A stretch of DNA of 64,000 bases from JAEUMW01 sp963734295 (GCA_963734295.1 CAVTGS010000011.1:124001-188000), one strand, 5' to 3'. Counted from the stretch's first letter, positions 1-9,125 are shown. Numbers and translations are program-made. The notes: generated by a model not told the origin, from the sequence alone.

Positions 1-186
1 ACACGTGCCACACGGACCGGCCGCGAAGGACCTTGAGTCCGGTGTCGATCCCGCGGTTGAAAAGACGGACAACTTCTTTTCGAGCTCGGTCGAGTGGCAG
101 CTTGGGCAATCCGGAACCGCACCGTTGCGGACCAGCGTTTCGAATTCGTTCCCGCACTTGCTGCACGCGTATTCGTAGATGGGCAT
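1..186 (-). CDS. FmdB-family zinc ribbon protein (3' end outside window)
   Basis: Reading leftward from the ATG at 184-186, the frame is open to the window edge (62 codons) and begins MPIYEYACSKCG. The start is preceded by an AAGGAG ribosome binding site. MPIYEY followed by CxxC (residues 8 and 11) and a second pair C-P-S-C about 20 residues later is the hallmark of the FmdB putative regulatory zinc ribbon family; the end of the visible part, GPCGTC, is also typical. FmdB proteins are usually 60-110 residues, so little should be missing. The role of the family is not well defined; it was named from a putative regulator of formamidase expression. The family call is firm, the function is not. 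Confidence 0.88.
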   Translation of the reverse strand, partial: MPIYEYACSKCGNEFETLVRNGAVPDCPSCHSTELEKKLSVFSTAGSTPDSRSFAAGPCGTC

Positions 187-359
187 AGCGGACTCCTTGT
201 GAGCTTCTATTGTAATCCAGCCGGAAACCCGCTCGACGGCTGCGCGATCAGTGCGTGTTGGCTGCTGGTGAACCTGCACCATGGCTTCGGGCGCGCGGCG
301 TCTCGATGCAAATCGCCGCCAGCTGATCCGTAGGTTGGGTCGATGGCTGACGACGCTCG

Positions 360-843
360 TCAGGACGGAGATTCCACGACCACCGCGCTGACCTGCGTCA
401 AGCCCGCGTAATGAAAGCCGATCGCCCGTGCGGCGACCTCGGAGAGATCCAGCACCCTGCCCTTTACGTGCGGCCCGCGATCGTTGATGCGGACGATGAC
501 GGTCCGCTTGTTGCGCTTGTTGGTGACCTTCAGGTACGTGCCGAATGGCAGCGTCCTATGCGCCGCGGTGTAAGACCGCTGGTCGACGCTCGCCGCTTGC
601 GGTGCGCCGACCCTGGAAGTGGTCAGCGTAGCGCGAAGCAACTCCGGACAGCGCGTGCCGCTCGAGCGATCGACGGGTGGGCGACTTCTTGGAGTGCTGC
701 TTGGCGACTTGTTCCGAGGCTGCGGCCGTCGCCGCAGGCATGCGCTGCCCCTGGTTGATCGCCGCGGTCGAGAGTACGAGCACCGTGGCCACGGCGACAC
801 GCCGCGCGCGCCAGCGCTTGGTCCGCGGGAATCGTCTCGTCAC
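360..843 (-). pseudogene. RlpA-like double-psi beta-barrel protein, frameshifted
   Basis: Two overlapping minus-strand frames together encode one secreted RlpA-like protein. The first starts at 843 with a basic then hydrophobic signal region and reaches GVASRYADHF and TASGE; the second continues with TAAHRTLPFG, a VTN-RN turn and the INDRGP motif, ending at 360. The frame changes near 575-595 between TASGE and TAAH. RlpA-like barrels bind or cleave glycan strands of peptidoglycan in septal or envelope remodelling. There is no SPOR domain, unlike classical RlpA. A paralogue lies at 1800-2219. The net frame change equals one extra base, like the other broken genes in this window, so the gene may be intact in the organism. 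Confidence 0.8.
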
Positions 844-937
844 TGACTACCTCCGCCGTCTCTGGAGTGCGAGCATACCGAGCGCGACTGCCCCACTTCG
901 GATCGCGCCGGACGCACGTTCGAGCGGATGGATTTGG

Positions 938-1786
938 TCACAGCAGCTCCAGCGGTGTCGGTCCGCGCGGCGGCGGGAACGCTTGGTCGAGGTCGGCGAT
1001 GTCCTCCGCGCTGAGTCGGAGGTCGAGCGTGGCGCGATTTTCTCGAACGTGCACCAGGGTGCCGGCCTTCGGAATGGTGACGACCCCTTCCTTCCGCAGC
1101 ACCCACGCTATGGCCACTTGCGCGGGCGTCACACCATGTCTCGCCGCCACGGCCTTCAGCCTCGCGTGCCCGAGCAGCCGCCCTTGCTCGACCGGCGAGT
1201 ACGCCATGATGGGAACACCACGCGCGATGCACCACGGCAAGAGATCGTATTCGATGCCGCGACGGGTCAGGTTGTAGAGCACTTGATTGGTCGCCACGGC
1301 GCCGCCGGCCGGCAGGCTGACGAGCTCCTGCATGTCCGCGCCGTCGAAATTGCTGACGCCCCAGTAACGGATCTTGCCCGCGTCGGTGAGCCTCGCGAAG
1401 GCCTCGAGCGTGTCCGCGAGAGGCGGATTTCCGCGCCAGTGGAGCAGGTAGAGGTCGAGCCGGTCGGTTCCGAGTCGCCGCAAACTGCCCTCGCACGCGG
1501 CGATGGTTCGCCTGCGGCTCGCGTTCTGCGGCAGCACCTTGCTCACGAGGAAGACCTCGTCCCGGCGCCCTGCGATCGCTTCAGCGACCAGTTCTTCCGC
1601 GGCACCATCGGCATACATCTCCGCGGTGTCGATGAGCGTCATGCCGAGGTCGACGCCGAGCCGCAGCGCCGCGATCTCGTGCTTGCGGCGCGCCGGGTCT
1701 TCGGCCATGCGCCAAGTGCCCTGGCCGAGCGCCGGCACGGCCTCGCCCGACGGGAGTCTGACGGTGCGGATGGCGGCTTCGGACAT
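938..1786 (-). CDS. aldo/keto reductase
   Basis: This 282-residue NADPH-dependent oxidoreductase has the aldo/keto reductase TIM-barrel signatures. The catalytic tetrad is visible as Asp53 and Tyr58 (in DTAEMY), Lys83 (VSKVLP) and His116 (LLHWRG). GVSNFDG and the C-terminal IPKAGT phosphate-binding segment are also present. The ATG at 1786 was chosen; a TTG lies one codon upstream. No clear Shine-Dalgarno sequence precedes it. It starts 14 bases after the stop of the upstream RlpA-like gene, so the two are probably co-transcribed. It resembles the bacterial 2,5-diketo-gluconate reductase/YeaE-like clade; the substrate cannot be told from sequence. Confidence 0.93.
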   Translation of the reverse strand: MSEAAIRTVRLPSGEAVPALGQGTWRMAEDPARRKHEIAALRLGVDLGMTLIDTAEMYADGAAEELVAEAIAGRRDEVFLVSKVLPQNASRRRTIAACEGSLRRLGTDRLDLYLLHWRGNPPLADTLEAFARLTDAGKIRYWGVSNFDGADMQELVSLPAGGAVATNQVLYNLTRRGIEYDLLPWCIARGVPIMAYSPVEQGRLLGHARLKAVAARHGVTPAQVAIAWVLRKEGVVTIPKAGTLVHVRENRATLDLRLSAEDIADLDQAFPPPRGPTPLELL

Positions 1787-1799
1787 CAAATCGCGAGCG

Positions 1800-2219
1800 T
1801 TAGCTCACCACTTCCGCTGTCACCGGCGCCATGCCCTTCGGACCGATGCCGAGCTTCTTGGCCGCTGCCTGCGAGATGTCGAGGACGCGGTCCGGCTGGG
1901 TCGGCCCCCGGTCGTTGATGGTCACGACGACGCTCTTGCCGTTATTCTCGTTCGTGATCTTCACCTTCGATCCGAACGGCAACGTCGGGTGCGCGGCGGT
2001 CAAGGCCGTCTTGTCGTAGCGTTTGCCGCTAGCGGTCTTGTGGCCGTTGAGGCGATCGCTGTACACGGCGGCAAGGCCGGAAAGCCTGTGATCGCCAGCC
2101 TGAGCGGTTGCGGTCTTGGCCTCGGCGGCGGGGGCGGGCTGTGCCTGAGAAAGCGCGGCACCCGAGGCCATCAAGAAGGCGCTGAAAGTGGCGGCGCGGA
2201 AAAAAGAGGCTATCTTCAT
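1800..2219 (-). CDS. RlpA-like septal ring lytic transglycosylase family protein
   Basis: A 139-residue protein with a signal peptide (MKIASFFRAAT to about residue 25, ending ALSQA) followed by one double-psi beta-barrel domain. Seen in order: GLAAVYSDRLNG, TASGKRYD, TAAHPTLPFG, a KITNENNG turn, INDRGP and a DISQAAAKKLG tail. The start at 2219 has GGAG eight bases upstream; a longer reading frame from 2405 lacks such a site and would bury the signal peptide. It lacks the SPOR domain that targets RlpA to septal glycan. One position differs from the usual motif: the Glu of TASGE, present in the paralogue at 360-843, is Lys here, which may affect any lytic activity. Confidence 0.86.
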   Translation of the reverse strand: MKIASFFRAATFSAFLMASGAALSQAQPAPAAEAKTATAQAGDHRLSGLAAVYSDRLNGHKTASGKRYDKTALTAAHPTLPFGSKVKITNENNGKSVVVTINDRGPTQPDRVLDISQAAAKKLGIGPKGMAPVTAEVVS

Positions 2220-2614
2220 TCGAATTGCTCCAAAGAGGTTGAGAAATGCCGAAACTCGAATCGACGCCGCGGCGTCCGCGACACAGTCGCCCGCAGCAGG
2301 CGCCCTGGCCGTCCTGTCGCGTCGGTGCGATATTACTTTCTGCGCAGGCTGCCTCCAAGGAGATCGCAGCCGAGCTCGAACGAGCCCGCGACACCCGAAG
2401 GGCACCTCTGGAACTTCGGCACGTACGAGCCATGGGCCGAGCAGTGACTACGGCACGGGCGGCTGCGCATGCCCTACTCGACGCCGACGGCGGCGCTGAT
2501 GGCCGCACTCGCGCTCACCGTCGGCGTCGCTTACCGAGCGTTGCCCGCGGCACGCGAAAATCGCGGGACGTGTCGATTTCTTTGAGCCTAGTTCGACGTA
2601 AGGTGGAGTGACAG
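2220..2614. other. intergenic region between divergent genes
   Basis: About 395 bases separate the start of the RlpA-like gene (minus) from the BNR-propeller gene (plus). It must carry both promoters. No convincing gene, RNA or operator motif was recognised. The ribosome binding site AAGGTGGAG of the rightward gene lies at its right end. Confidence 0.5.
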
Positions 2615-3815
2615 ATGGCAGGAGACACCATGACAACACGGATTCGACCGCCGCGGCCCGCGGCAGCAGACTCACGCAGACCGCAGGCGCACCCGGTCGT
2701 CTTACTGGTCGCCACGCGCAAGGGCGCCTGGCTCTATCACGGCGACGCCGCGCGAAGGACATGGCGGGCCGACGGGCCGCACTTCCTCGGCCACATCGTC
2801 AGCCATCTCGTGCTCGACCCGCGCGACCGGCGCACGCTGCTGGCGGCGGCGAAGACCGGCCACCTCGGGCCGACGATGTTTCGCTCCGACCGATCTCGGC
2901 CGCAACTGGAAGGAAGCGGCGCGGCCACCCGCCTTCGCCAAGTCCCGGACGGCGAGACGGCCGCGCCGTCGATCACACCTTCTGGCTGACGCCGGGCCAC
3001 GCCGCGCGAGCCGGGCGTCTGGTACGCCGGCACCTCGCCGCAGGGACTGTTCCGCTCCGACGACGGCGGCGTCACCTGGGAGCCGTTCTCGCCGATCAAC
3101 GACGACCCGCAGTACCGCAAGTGGATGGGCACCGCGCAGGACGGCACGCCGGACGGGCCGAAGCTGCACTCGATCATCGTCGACCCGCGCGATCCCGCGC
3201 ACCTCTACTTCGCCATGTCGGGCGGCGGCGTGCACGAATCGCGCGACGGCGGCCGCAGCTTGGCGCCGCTGATGAAGGGGCTCGAGGTGGTCGAGGGCTT
3301 CGATGCGGCCGATCTCACGTTCCACGACCCGCATTGCGTGCGGCTGTGCCCGAGCAACCCCGACCGCCTCTACCAGCAGAACCATTGCGGCATCTACCGG
3401 CTCGACCGGCCGTCGCGACGAGTGGGTGCGCATCGGCGAGACCATGCCGAAGCAGGTCGGCGACATCGGCTTCCCGCTGGTGGTGCACCCGCGCGACGCC
3501 GACACCGCCTGGGTGTTCCCGATGGACGGCAGCAGCGTCTGGCCGCGCACCAGCCCCGGCGGCAAGCCCGCGGTCTATGGCACGCGCAACGCCGGCAAGA
3601 GCTGGCAGCGCCTCGACGCCGGCCTGCCGCGGGAGCAGGCGTGGTGGACGGTCAAGCGCCAGGCGATGACGGCGGACGCGCGCGACCCCGTGGGCCTGTA
3701 CTTCGGCACCACCAGCGGCGAGCTCTGGATGAGCCGCGACGAAGGCCAGCGCTGGCCCTGCATCGCCCGCCACCTGCCCGAGATCTACGCCGTCGAAGCC
3801 GCCGAGACCGCGTAG
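2615..3815 (+). pseudogene. BNR/Asp-box beta-propeller (exo-alpha-sialidase-like) protein, multiply frameshifted
   Basis: The pieces read together as one protein of about 400 residues: VVLLVATRKGAWLYHGD at the start, then Asp-box repeats (SxDxGxxW-like: GRNW, SDDGGVTW, RDGGRS, RNAGKSW, SRDEGQRW) typical of BNR or sortilin-type propellers. The frame changes near 2886, 2950, 3006 and 3413; each change equals one extra base. The start ATG at 2615 follows AAGGTGGAG; an alternative ATG at 2630 also has GGAG. There is no signal peptide, so it is probably cytoplasmic. Annotation pipelines tend to call such proteins exo-alpha-sialidase, but sialidase activity should not be assumed. The MoaD-like gene follows 12 bases later, suggesting a functional pair. 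Confidence 0.8.
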
Positions 3816-3827
3816 GGACATCGCCCG

Positions 3828-4087
3828 ATGAAGGTGCTGATCCCCAGCCCGCTGCGCTCCTACACCGAGCGCAGGGAGGTCGAGGCGAGCGGCGCGACGC
3901 TCGCCGCGCTCGCTCGCCGACCTCGACCGGCGCTATCCCGGCATCCGCTTCCGCATGATCGACGAGCAGGACCGGATGCGGCCGCACATCCGCTTCTTCG
4001 TCAACGGCGCGCAGGTGTTCGACCTGTGCCGCCCGCTGGACGCCGGACGACGAGGTCGTGATCGTGCAGGCGCTGAGCGGCGGCTGA
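3828..4087 (+). pseudogene. MoaD/ThiS-family ubiquitin-like protein, frameshifted
   Basis: Starts MKVLIPSPLRSYTERREV and, after joining three frames, continues with LADLDRRYPGIRFRMIDEQ, HIRFFVNG and a C-terminal ALSGG immediately before the stop at 4085-4087. The beta-grasp pattern, the length of about 85 residues and the terminal Gly-Gly are those of MoaD/ThiS sulfur carriers, which are activated at the glycine tail by an E1-like enzyme. Frame changes near 3908-3920 and 4043 each equal one inserted base. It is 12 bases behind the BNR-propeller gene. No MoaE, ThiG or E1-like gene is nearby, so a role in molybdopterin or thiamine synthesis is not supported by context. Confidence 0.78.
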
Positions 4088-4138
4088 ACGGCTGCGCATC
4101 CGCGGCCGCGTTTCGCAACTTCAGTCGGGAGAGATGCC

Positions 4139-4552
4139 ATGCAGCTCCAGCCCTACCTGTTTTTCGACGGTCGCTGCGAAGAGGCGATCGAGTTCTACCG
4201 CAAAGCGCTCGGCGCCGAGGTCGATATGCTGATGCGATACAACGAGAGTCCCGATCCGCCGCCGCCCGGCATGACCCCACCCGGATGGGAGAACAAGGTG
4301 ATGCACGCGAGCTTGCGCATCGGCGGCGCGATGCTGATGGCCTCGGACGGCTGCGGTGAAGGGCCGCCGTCCTTCCAGGGCTTCTCGCTCTCGCTCTCGG
4401 TGCCCGACGAGGCCACGGCCGACCGGCTGTTCGCCGCGCTGGGCGACGGTGGGCAGGTGCAGATGCCGCTCGGCCGGACCTTCTTCTCGCCGCGCTTCGG
4501 GATGGTCGCCGACCGCTACGGCGTCTCGTGGATGATCATCGTGGCGCCATGA
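4139..4552 (+). CDS. VOC-family protein (PhnB/glyoxalase-like)
   Basis: A 137-residue protein of the vicinal oxygen chelate superfamily, PhnB/YjdN-like branch. It begins MQLQPYLFFDGRCEEAIEFY, has a G(M)xPPGWENKVMHASL segment, GAMLMASDG, a VPDEATADRLF helix and ends with DRYGVSWMI, all typical of this branch. GGGAGAG precedes the ATG. PhnB-like proteins are small paired betaalphabeta-betabetabeta folds, often without an assigned substrate. It heads a run of small rightward genes (DUF1428, acylphosphatase). Confidence 0.9.
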   Translation: MQLQPYLFFDGRCEEAIEFYRKALGAEVDMLMRYNESPDPPPPGMTPPGWENKVMHASLRIGGAMLMASDGCGEGPPSFQGFSLSLSVPDEATADRLFAALGDGGQVQMPLGRTFFSPRFGMVADRYGVSWMIIVAP

Positions 4553-4594
4553 GCTCGGCAAGCTCCTCAATCAATCCAACGCAAGGAGAAAGCG

Positions 4595-4948
4595 ATGACG
4601 TATGTGGATGGCTTCGTCGCGGCCGTGCCCACGGCCAACCGGGAGATCTACCGCAAGCATGCCGAAGCTGCGGCAGTCGTGTTCAAAGAGCACGGCGCGC
4701 TGAAGGTTGTCGAGTGCTGGGGCGACGACGTGCCGGAGGGGAAAGTGACTTCGTTTCCGATGGCCGTCAAACGTGGGGACGACGAGACGGTCGTCTTCTC
4801 GTGGGTGATGTGGCCCTCGCGCACGGTGCGGGACGAAGGCATGAAGAAGGTCATGGCCGATCCGCGCCTGCAGCCCGACGTGAACCCCATGCGGTTCGAT
4901 GGGAAGCGGCTGATCTACGGTGGCTTCGAGACGATCGTCGATGTGTGA
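4595..4948 (+). CDS. DUF1428 domain-containing protein
   Basis: A 117-residue protein covering the whole DUF1428 family: MTYVDGFVAAVP at the N terminus, then YRKHAEAAAVVFKEHGAL, CWGDDVPEGKVTSF, FSWVMWPSR and the C-terminal FDGKRLIYGGFE. AAGGAG lies six bases before the ATG. The fold is dimeric alpha/beta-barrel like; the function is unknown. It follows the VOC-family gene by 42 bases, and the two families are often neighbours in proteobacterial genomes, so a shared operon is likely. Confidence 0.92.
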   Translation: MTYVDGFVAAVPTANREIYRKHAEAAAVVFKEHGALKVVECWGDDVPEGKVTSFPMAVKRGDDETVVFSWVMWPSRTVRDEGMKKVMADPRLQPDVNPMRFDGKRLIYGGFETIVDV

Positions 4949-5101
4949 CCGGCGGCACGAAACGGCAGATGGGCAGGATCGATATCGATCGATCGCACCA
5001 GTCCTATCGCGGCTGAACGGGTCGACGCTCCCGGTGGATCGCTTGACAGCCTCATGGCGGAGCCGGGATATTGAGAACCGTCCCCTTCGGAGAATTCCGC
5101 C

Positions 5102-5392
5102 ATGCCCGATGCAATCGTCTGCAAGCGCCTGTTGATCTCCGGCCGCGTGCAGGGCGTCGCCTACCGCATTACCATGGTGGACGTGGCGGAGCGTCTCGGC
5201 GTCCAGGGCTGGGTGCGTAACCGGGTGCAAGGCGACGTGGAAGCCATGGTGGAAGGCGCGCCAGACGCCGTCGAGGGAATCATCGAGTGGGCGCGCCGCG
5301 GCCCTTCGCTCGCGATCGTCGAGAATCTGCGGATCGAGGACGCGCCCGTGAAACATTTCACGCACTTCGAGACGTTGCCGACCCATCACTGA
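5102..5392 (+). CDS. acyP: acylphosphatase
   Basis: A 96-residue acylphosphatase, which hydrolyses the carboxyl-phosphate bond of small acylphosphates. The phosphate-binding loop GRVQGVAYR (catalytic Arg22) and the GWVRN segment with catalytic Asn40 are both present, as is the family's VEAMVEG stretch. Length is normal. GGAG stands before the ATG. The gene converges with the WbuC-type gene, with only 12 bases between stops. Confidence 0.94.
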   Translation: MPDAIVCKRLLISGRVQGVAYRITMVDVAERLGVQGWVRNRVQGDVEAMVEGAPDAVEGIIEWARRGPSLAIVENLRIEDAPVKHFTHFETLPTHH

Positions 5393-5404
5393 TTCGGTAA
5401 CCGC

Positions 5405-5881
5405 TTACTCGAACAGCTTCCTCAGCGCGTCGAGATAGGGCTGGACTTCGCGCGCTCCCTCCACCGGCGCCCACGGCGCCTGCTCCGCTATCTCCAGCGG
5501 TCGATACGGGCCGGCCTTCGACTCGAAGAACACCGTCCCGGGCTCGAGCGCGAGCACCGTATGGTAGGTGCCGTAGAGCAGGTTGATGCCGCAGCGGTCG
5601 CCGCCCGCGGCCAGCACCGCGGTGTCGACCACGCTCCCCGCTTCGTCGAAAACCACCACGCCCAACCGTCCACTCACGACCAGCAGCGTCTCGTCCTTCG
5701 CAGGGTCAAGGTGCCGGTGCGGCTGAATGTACGAGCCGGGTTCGATGGCGTTCAGCAGGCGATGCGACGCGTCGGTCTCGGAGCGATGGAAGTTGTAGTT
5801 CTTGCGCCCGCGTGGGGTCGTCGCGGCGAGCCCGCTCACGTGTTGCAGCAGCGCGGTGTCGATCCAGGTGTGGGCGGGCAT
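5405..5881 (-). CDS. WbuC-family cupin-fold metalloprotein
   Basis: A 158-residue protein with the WbuC signature: RGRKNYNFHRSE near residue 25, then a cupin motif PGSYIQPHRHLDPAKDET with metal-binding histidines, GRLGVVVFDE, and a second cupin half GTYHTVLALEPGTVFFESK. WbuC proteins are found with O-antigen or capsule loci and alone; their catalytic role is not settled. This copy is solitary, with no polysaccharide gene beside it. Confidence 0.88.
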   Translation of the reverse strand: MPAHTWIDTALLQHVSGLAATTPRGRKNYNFHRSETDASHRLLNAIEPGSYIQPHRHLDPAKDETLLVVSGRLGVVVFDEAGSVVDTAVLAAGGDRCGINLLYGTYHTVLALEPGTVFFESKAGPYRPLEIAEQAPWAPVEGAREVQPYLDALRKLFE

Positions 5882-6392
5882 CTGAGGGTGATCATTGCCA
5901 TGAGGTGAGGCGGTGGATGGTGCCCCTTGAACTCTTGCACGGTCAAGCGGGGGCCGCGGGGCACACGGCGGGGAGAGCGCTGGCTAGCTACTAGTCCTGC
6001 CTGAAGAACCTCGAGCTGTTGGCACGATGCGTCGGCAAGTTCGATGTGTTTTCCTGACCGCCGATCAGAACCTGCGATACCAGCAAAACCTGAGTGCCTT
6101 ACCGGTCTGCGTTGGCATGTCATCGCCAGGAGCAACCGCATCGAGGGATCTCCGCCCACTGACCCCCGCGTTCCTGAAGTCGCTTACAGTTCTCCTACCA
6201 CGGACGCTCGTGCAGATTGGGGGAACCACTGCCGACGCGTATCCTGCCCGCGCGCCGGGCTCAAAGACGCATCTCAGCGCAGAATCTCCCGGCCAAACGC
6301 GATCGATCGCCGCGCCGGCATTGCGCCGGCGCAGCTCGCTCCCGAATCCTGCTCGTGCAGCTGCGCAGGATCGGGAACGTCGGGTGCGCTTC
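5882..6392. other. intergenic region, 510 bases
   Basis: Between the WbuC-type gene start and the ppdK stop. Several open frames cross it, but none has a recognisable product or ribosome binding site. The only structure noticed is a perfect 8-bp hairpin at 6312-6332. Confidence 0.4.
6312..6332 (-). terminator. GC-rich hairpin downstream of ppdK
   Basis: GCGCCGGC, a 5-base loop and GCCGGCGC form a perfect 8-bp stem about 60 bases past the ppdK stop. No T tract follows on the minus strand, so it could be an RNA-stabilising or Rho-assisted 3' structure rather than an intrinsic terminator. Confidence 0.3.
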
Positions 6393-9125
6393 TCAGCTTT
6401 CGTTATCGATGGCCGCCTGCGCAGCCGCCAGCCGGGCAATCGGCACCCGGAACGGCGAGCAGCTCACGTAGTCGAGCCCCACGCGATGGAAGAACTCGAT
6501 CGAGGCGGGGTCGCCACCATGTTCGCCGCACACACCCAGCTTGATGCCCGGGCGTGCCGACCGACCTTTCTCGACCGCCATCTTCACCAGCAGGCCGACG
6601 CCCTTCTGGTCGATCGACTGGAACGGATCCCGCTCGTACATGCCGTCCTTCAGATAGCTCGGCAGGAACTTGCCCGCATCGTCGCGCGAGAAACCCATCG
6701 TCATCTGCGTGAGATCGTTGGTACCGAAAGAGAAGAACTGCGCCTGCGTACCGATGCTGTCGGCGATGAGCGCCGCACGCGGGGTCTCGATCATCGTGCC
6801 GAGCATGTAATCGAGCTCCTGGCCGCGTTCGGCGAAAACTTCGGCCGCCGTCGCGCGGATGACGCGGGCCTGGGCGTTGAATTCGCGGACCGTCCCAACC
6901 AGCGGAATCATGATCTCGGCCTTGACGTCGATACCCTTGGCTTTCATGTTGAGACCGGCCTCGAGGATTGCCCGGGTCTGCATCTCGGTGATCTCCGGGT
7001 AGGTGATGCCGAGGCGGCAGCCGCGATGGCCCATCATCGGGTTGAACTCGTGCAGATCATCGACCCGCATCTTGATTACCCCGAGAGGAACGTTCATCTC
7101 GTGGGCCATGATCTTCTGGTTGGCTTCGTCGTGCGGAACGAACTCGTGCAGCGGAGGATCCAGCAGGCGAATGGTGACCGCCAGGCCGTTCATTTCGCGG
7201 AACAGGCCTTCGAAGTCGCCACGCTGCATCGGCAACAGTTTGGCAAGTGCCCGACGGCGCCCGGCTTCGTCCTCGGCCAGGATCATTTCGCGCACCGCCT
7301 TGATGCGGTCACCCTCGAAGAACATGTGCTCGGTACGGCACAGGCCGATACCCTTTGCGCCGAAGTTGCGCGCGGCCTTCGCATCCTCGGGGGTGTCGGC
7401 GTTGGCCCGCACGCCCAGCTTCTTGTGGCGGTCGGCCAGTTCCATCATGGCGCCGAAGTCTCCGGTGAGCTCTGCCTCCTTGGTCGGCACCTGTCCCAGG
7501 TAGACTTCGCCGGTCGAGCCGTCGAGGGAAATCCAGTCACCTTCCTTGTACGTCTCGCTGCCGACCGACATCGTGCGTGCTCGGTAATCGACGTGTACCG
7601 CGCCGGCGCCGGACACGCAGCACTTACCCATGCCCCGAGCGACCACGGCCGCGTGCGAGGTCATGCCGCCGCGGGCCGTGAGAATTCCCTTCGCGACGCT
7701 CATGCCGCGTAAGTCCTCGGGTGAGGTTTCCTGACGCACCAGGATTACGGTCTTGCCCTTTCTGACCCAATCCTCGGCTTCATCGGCAAAGAAGACGATC
7801 TGCCCGGTGGCGGCGCCCGGAGAGGCAGGCAATCCATGGGCAATGGAACGTGCATTCTTGATCGCAGCCGGGTCGAAAACCGGGTGCAGGAGCTCGTTCA
7901 GACGCTCCGGATTGACGCGGCGCAAGGCCTCCTTTTCATCGAGGATGCCCTGGCGCAGCATTTCCATCGCGATGCGCACCATCGCCGAGCCGGTGCGCTT
8001 GCCGTTGCGGGTCTGGAGCATCCACAGGCGGCCTTCCTGGATGGTGAACTCCACGTCCTGCATGTCGCGGTAGTGGGTTTCCAGCTTCGTTTCGGCTTTC
8101 AGGAGCTGCTGGTAAATCTCGGGCATGAGCTCTTCGAGCGACGGAAACTTGGTGCGCCGGTCCTCTTCGCTGACCAGCGCGAGCTTCGCCCAGCGCCGCG
8201 ATCCCTCGAGGGTCACCTGCTGCGGCGTGCGAGTGCCGGCGACGACGTCCTCACCTTGGGCATTGATCAGGAACTCGCCGTTGAACAGGTCTTCACCCGT
8301 GCCGGCGTCCCGCGTGAAGGCCACCCCGGTGGCGCTGTTGTTGCCAAGATTACCGAACACCATGGCCTGAACGTTCACGGCGGTGCCCCACGCTTCCGGA
8401 ATATCGTTCAGCTCGCGGTAGACCTTGGCGCGATCGTTGTTCCAGCTCTGAAAAACCGCCATCACCGCCCCCCAGAGCTGTTCCCACGGATCCGTCGGGA
8501 ACTCGCGGCCGACGCGGGCACGAATCAGGCCCTTGAAACGTTGGACGAGCTCTTTCAGGTCCTTGGTGCCGAGCTCGGTATCGAGCTGAACGCCCTTCTC
8601 CTCCTTCACCATGTCGATGATCACTTCGAAGGGATCGTGATCTTCCTTCGATACCGGCTTTAGACCCATGACGACGTCGCCGTACATCTGCACGAAGCGG
8701 CGGTACGAGTCCCAGGCGAAACGCTCGTTGTTGGTTTTGCGCGCCAGGCCCGCCACCGCCTCGTCATTGAGGCCGAGGTTGAGAATGGTGTCCATCATGC
8801 CCGGCATCGACGCGCGCGCGCCCGAGCGCACGGACAGCAGCAGCGGATCCGAGGCGTCGCCGAACTTCTTCCCCATTTCCTGCTCGACGAATGCGACGCC
8901 TTTCACGACTTCGGATTCGATCAGCTTGGTCACGGCCTCCTGGCCCTGCGCGGTATAGACGGTGCACGCTTCCGTGCTGATCGTGAAGCCGGGCGGCACG
9001 GCGATCCCCAGCCGACACATCTCGGCGAGGTTGGCACCCTTGCCGCCGAGCAGGTTCTTCATCGTGGCGTCGCCGTCGGTTCGGGCAGCACCAAATACGT
9101 GGACGTACTTTGTTTGAGTTGGCAT
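6393..9125 (-). CDS. ppdK: pyruvate, phosphate dikinase
   Basis: A 910-residue PPDK, which interconverts pyruvate, ATP and phosphate with PEP, AMP and pyrophosphate. Order of domains: N-terminal nucleotide-grasp (GGKGANLAEM near residue 28), the phosphohistidine swivelling domain (TSHAAVVARG, catalytic His491 with the regulatory Thr489 two residues before), and the C-terminal PEP/pyruvate TIM barrel with GVCGEHGGDP (Cys866). The ATG at 9125 was chosen because GGAGG lies five bases before it and MPTQTKYVHVFG is a typical N terminus; the frame extends upstream to 9173. No PPDK regulatory kinase gene is nearby. In a heterotroph it would act in gluconeogenesis or anaplerosis. Confidence 0.97.
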   Translation of the reverse strand: MPTQTKYVHVFGAARTDGDATMKNLLGGKGANLAEMCRLGIAVPPGFTISTEACTVYTAQGQEAVTKLIESEVVKGVAFVEQEMGKKFGDASDPLLLSVRSGARASMPGMMDTILNLGLNDEAVAGLARKTNNERFAWDSYRRFVQMYGDVVMGLKPVSKEDHDPFEVIIDMVKEEKGVQLDTELGTKDLKELVQRFKGLIRARVGREFPTDPWEQLWGAVMAVFQSWNNDRAKVYRELNDIPEAWGTAVNVQAMVFGNLGNNSATGVAFTRDAGTGEDLFNGEFLINAQGEDVVAGTRTPQQVTLEGSRRWAKLALVSEEDRRTKFPSLEELMPEIYQQLLKAETKLETHYRDMQDVEFTIQEGRLWMLQTRNGKRTGSAMVRIAMEMLRQGILDEKEALRRVNPERLNELLHPVFDPAAIKNARSIAHGLPASPGAATGQIVFFADEAEDWVRKGKTVILVRQETSPEDLRGMSVAKGILTARGGMTSHAAVVARGMGKCCVSGAGAVHVDYRARTMSVGSETYKEGDWISLDGSTGEVYLGQVPTKEAELTGDFGAMMELADRHKKLGVRANADTPEDAKAARNFGAKGIGLCRTEHMFFEGDRIKAVREMILAEDEAGRRRALAKLLPMQRGDFEGLFREMNGLAVTIRLLDPPLHEFVPHDEANQKIMAHEMNVPLGVIKMRVDDLHEFNPMMGHRGCRLGITYPEITEMQTRAILEAGLNMKAKGIDVKAEIMIPLVGTVREFNAQARVIRATAAEVFAERGQELDYMLGTMIETPRAALIADSIGTQAQFFSFGTNDLTQMTMGFSRDDAGKFLPSYLKDGMYERDPFQSIDQKGVGLLVKMAVEKGRSARPGIKLGVCGEHGGDPASIEFFHRVGLDYVSCSPFRVPIARLAAAQAAIDNES

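Noticed and set aside
6027..7712. Long plus-strand open frame opposite ppdK (561 codons)
   Set aside because: Arg/His-rich composition without any domain; it mirrors the GC-biased codons of the strongly supported ppdK on the other strand.
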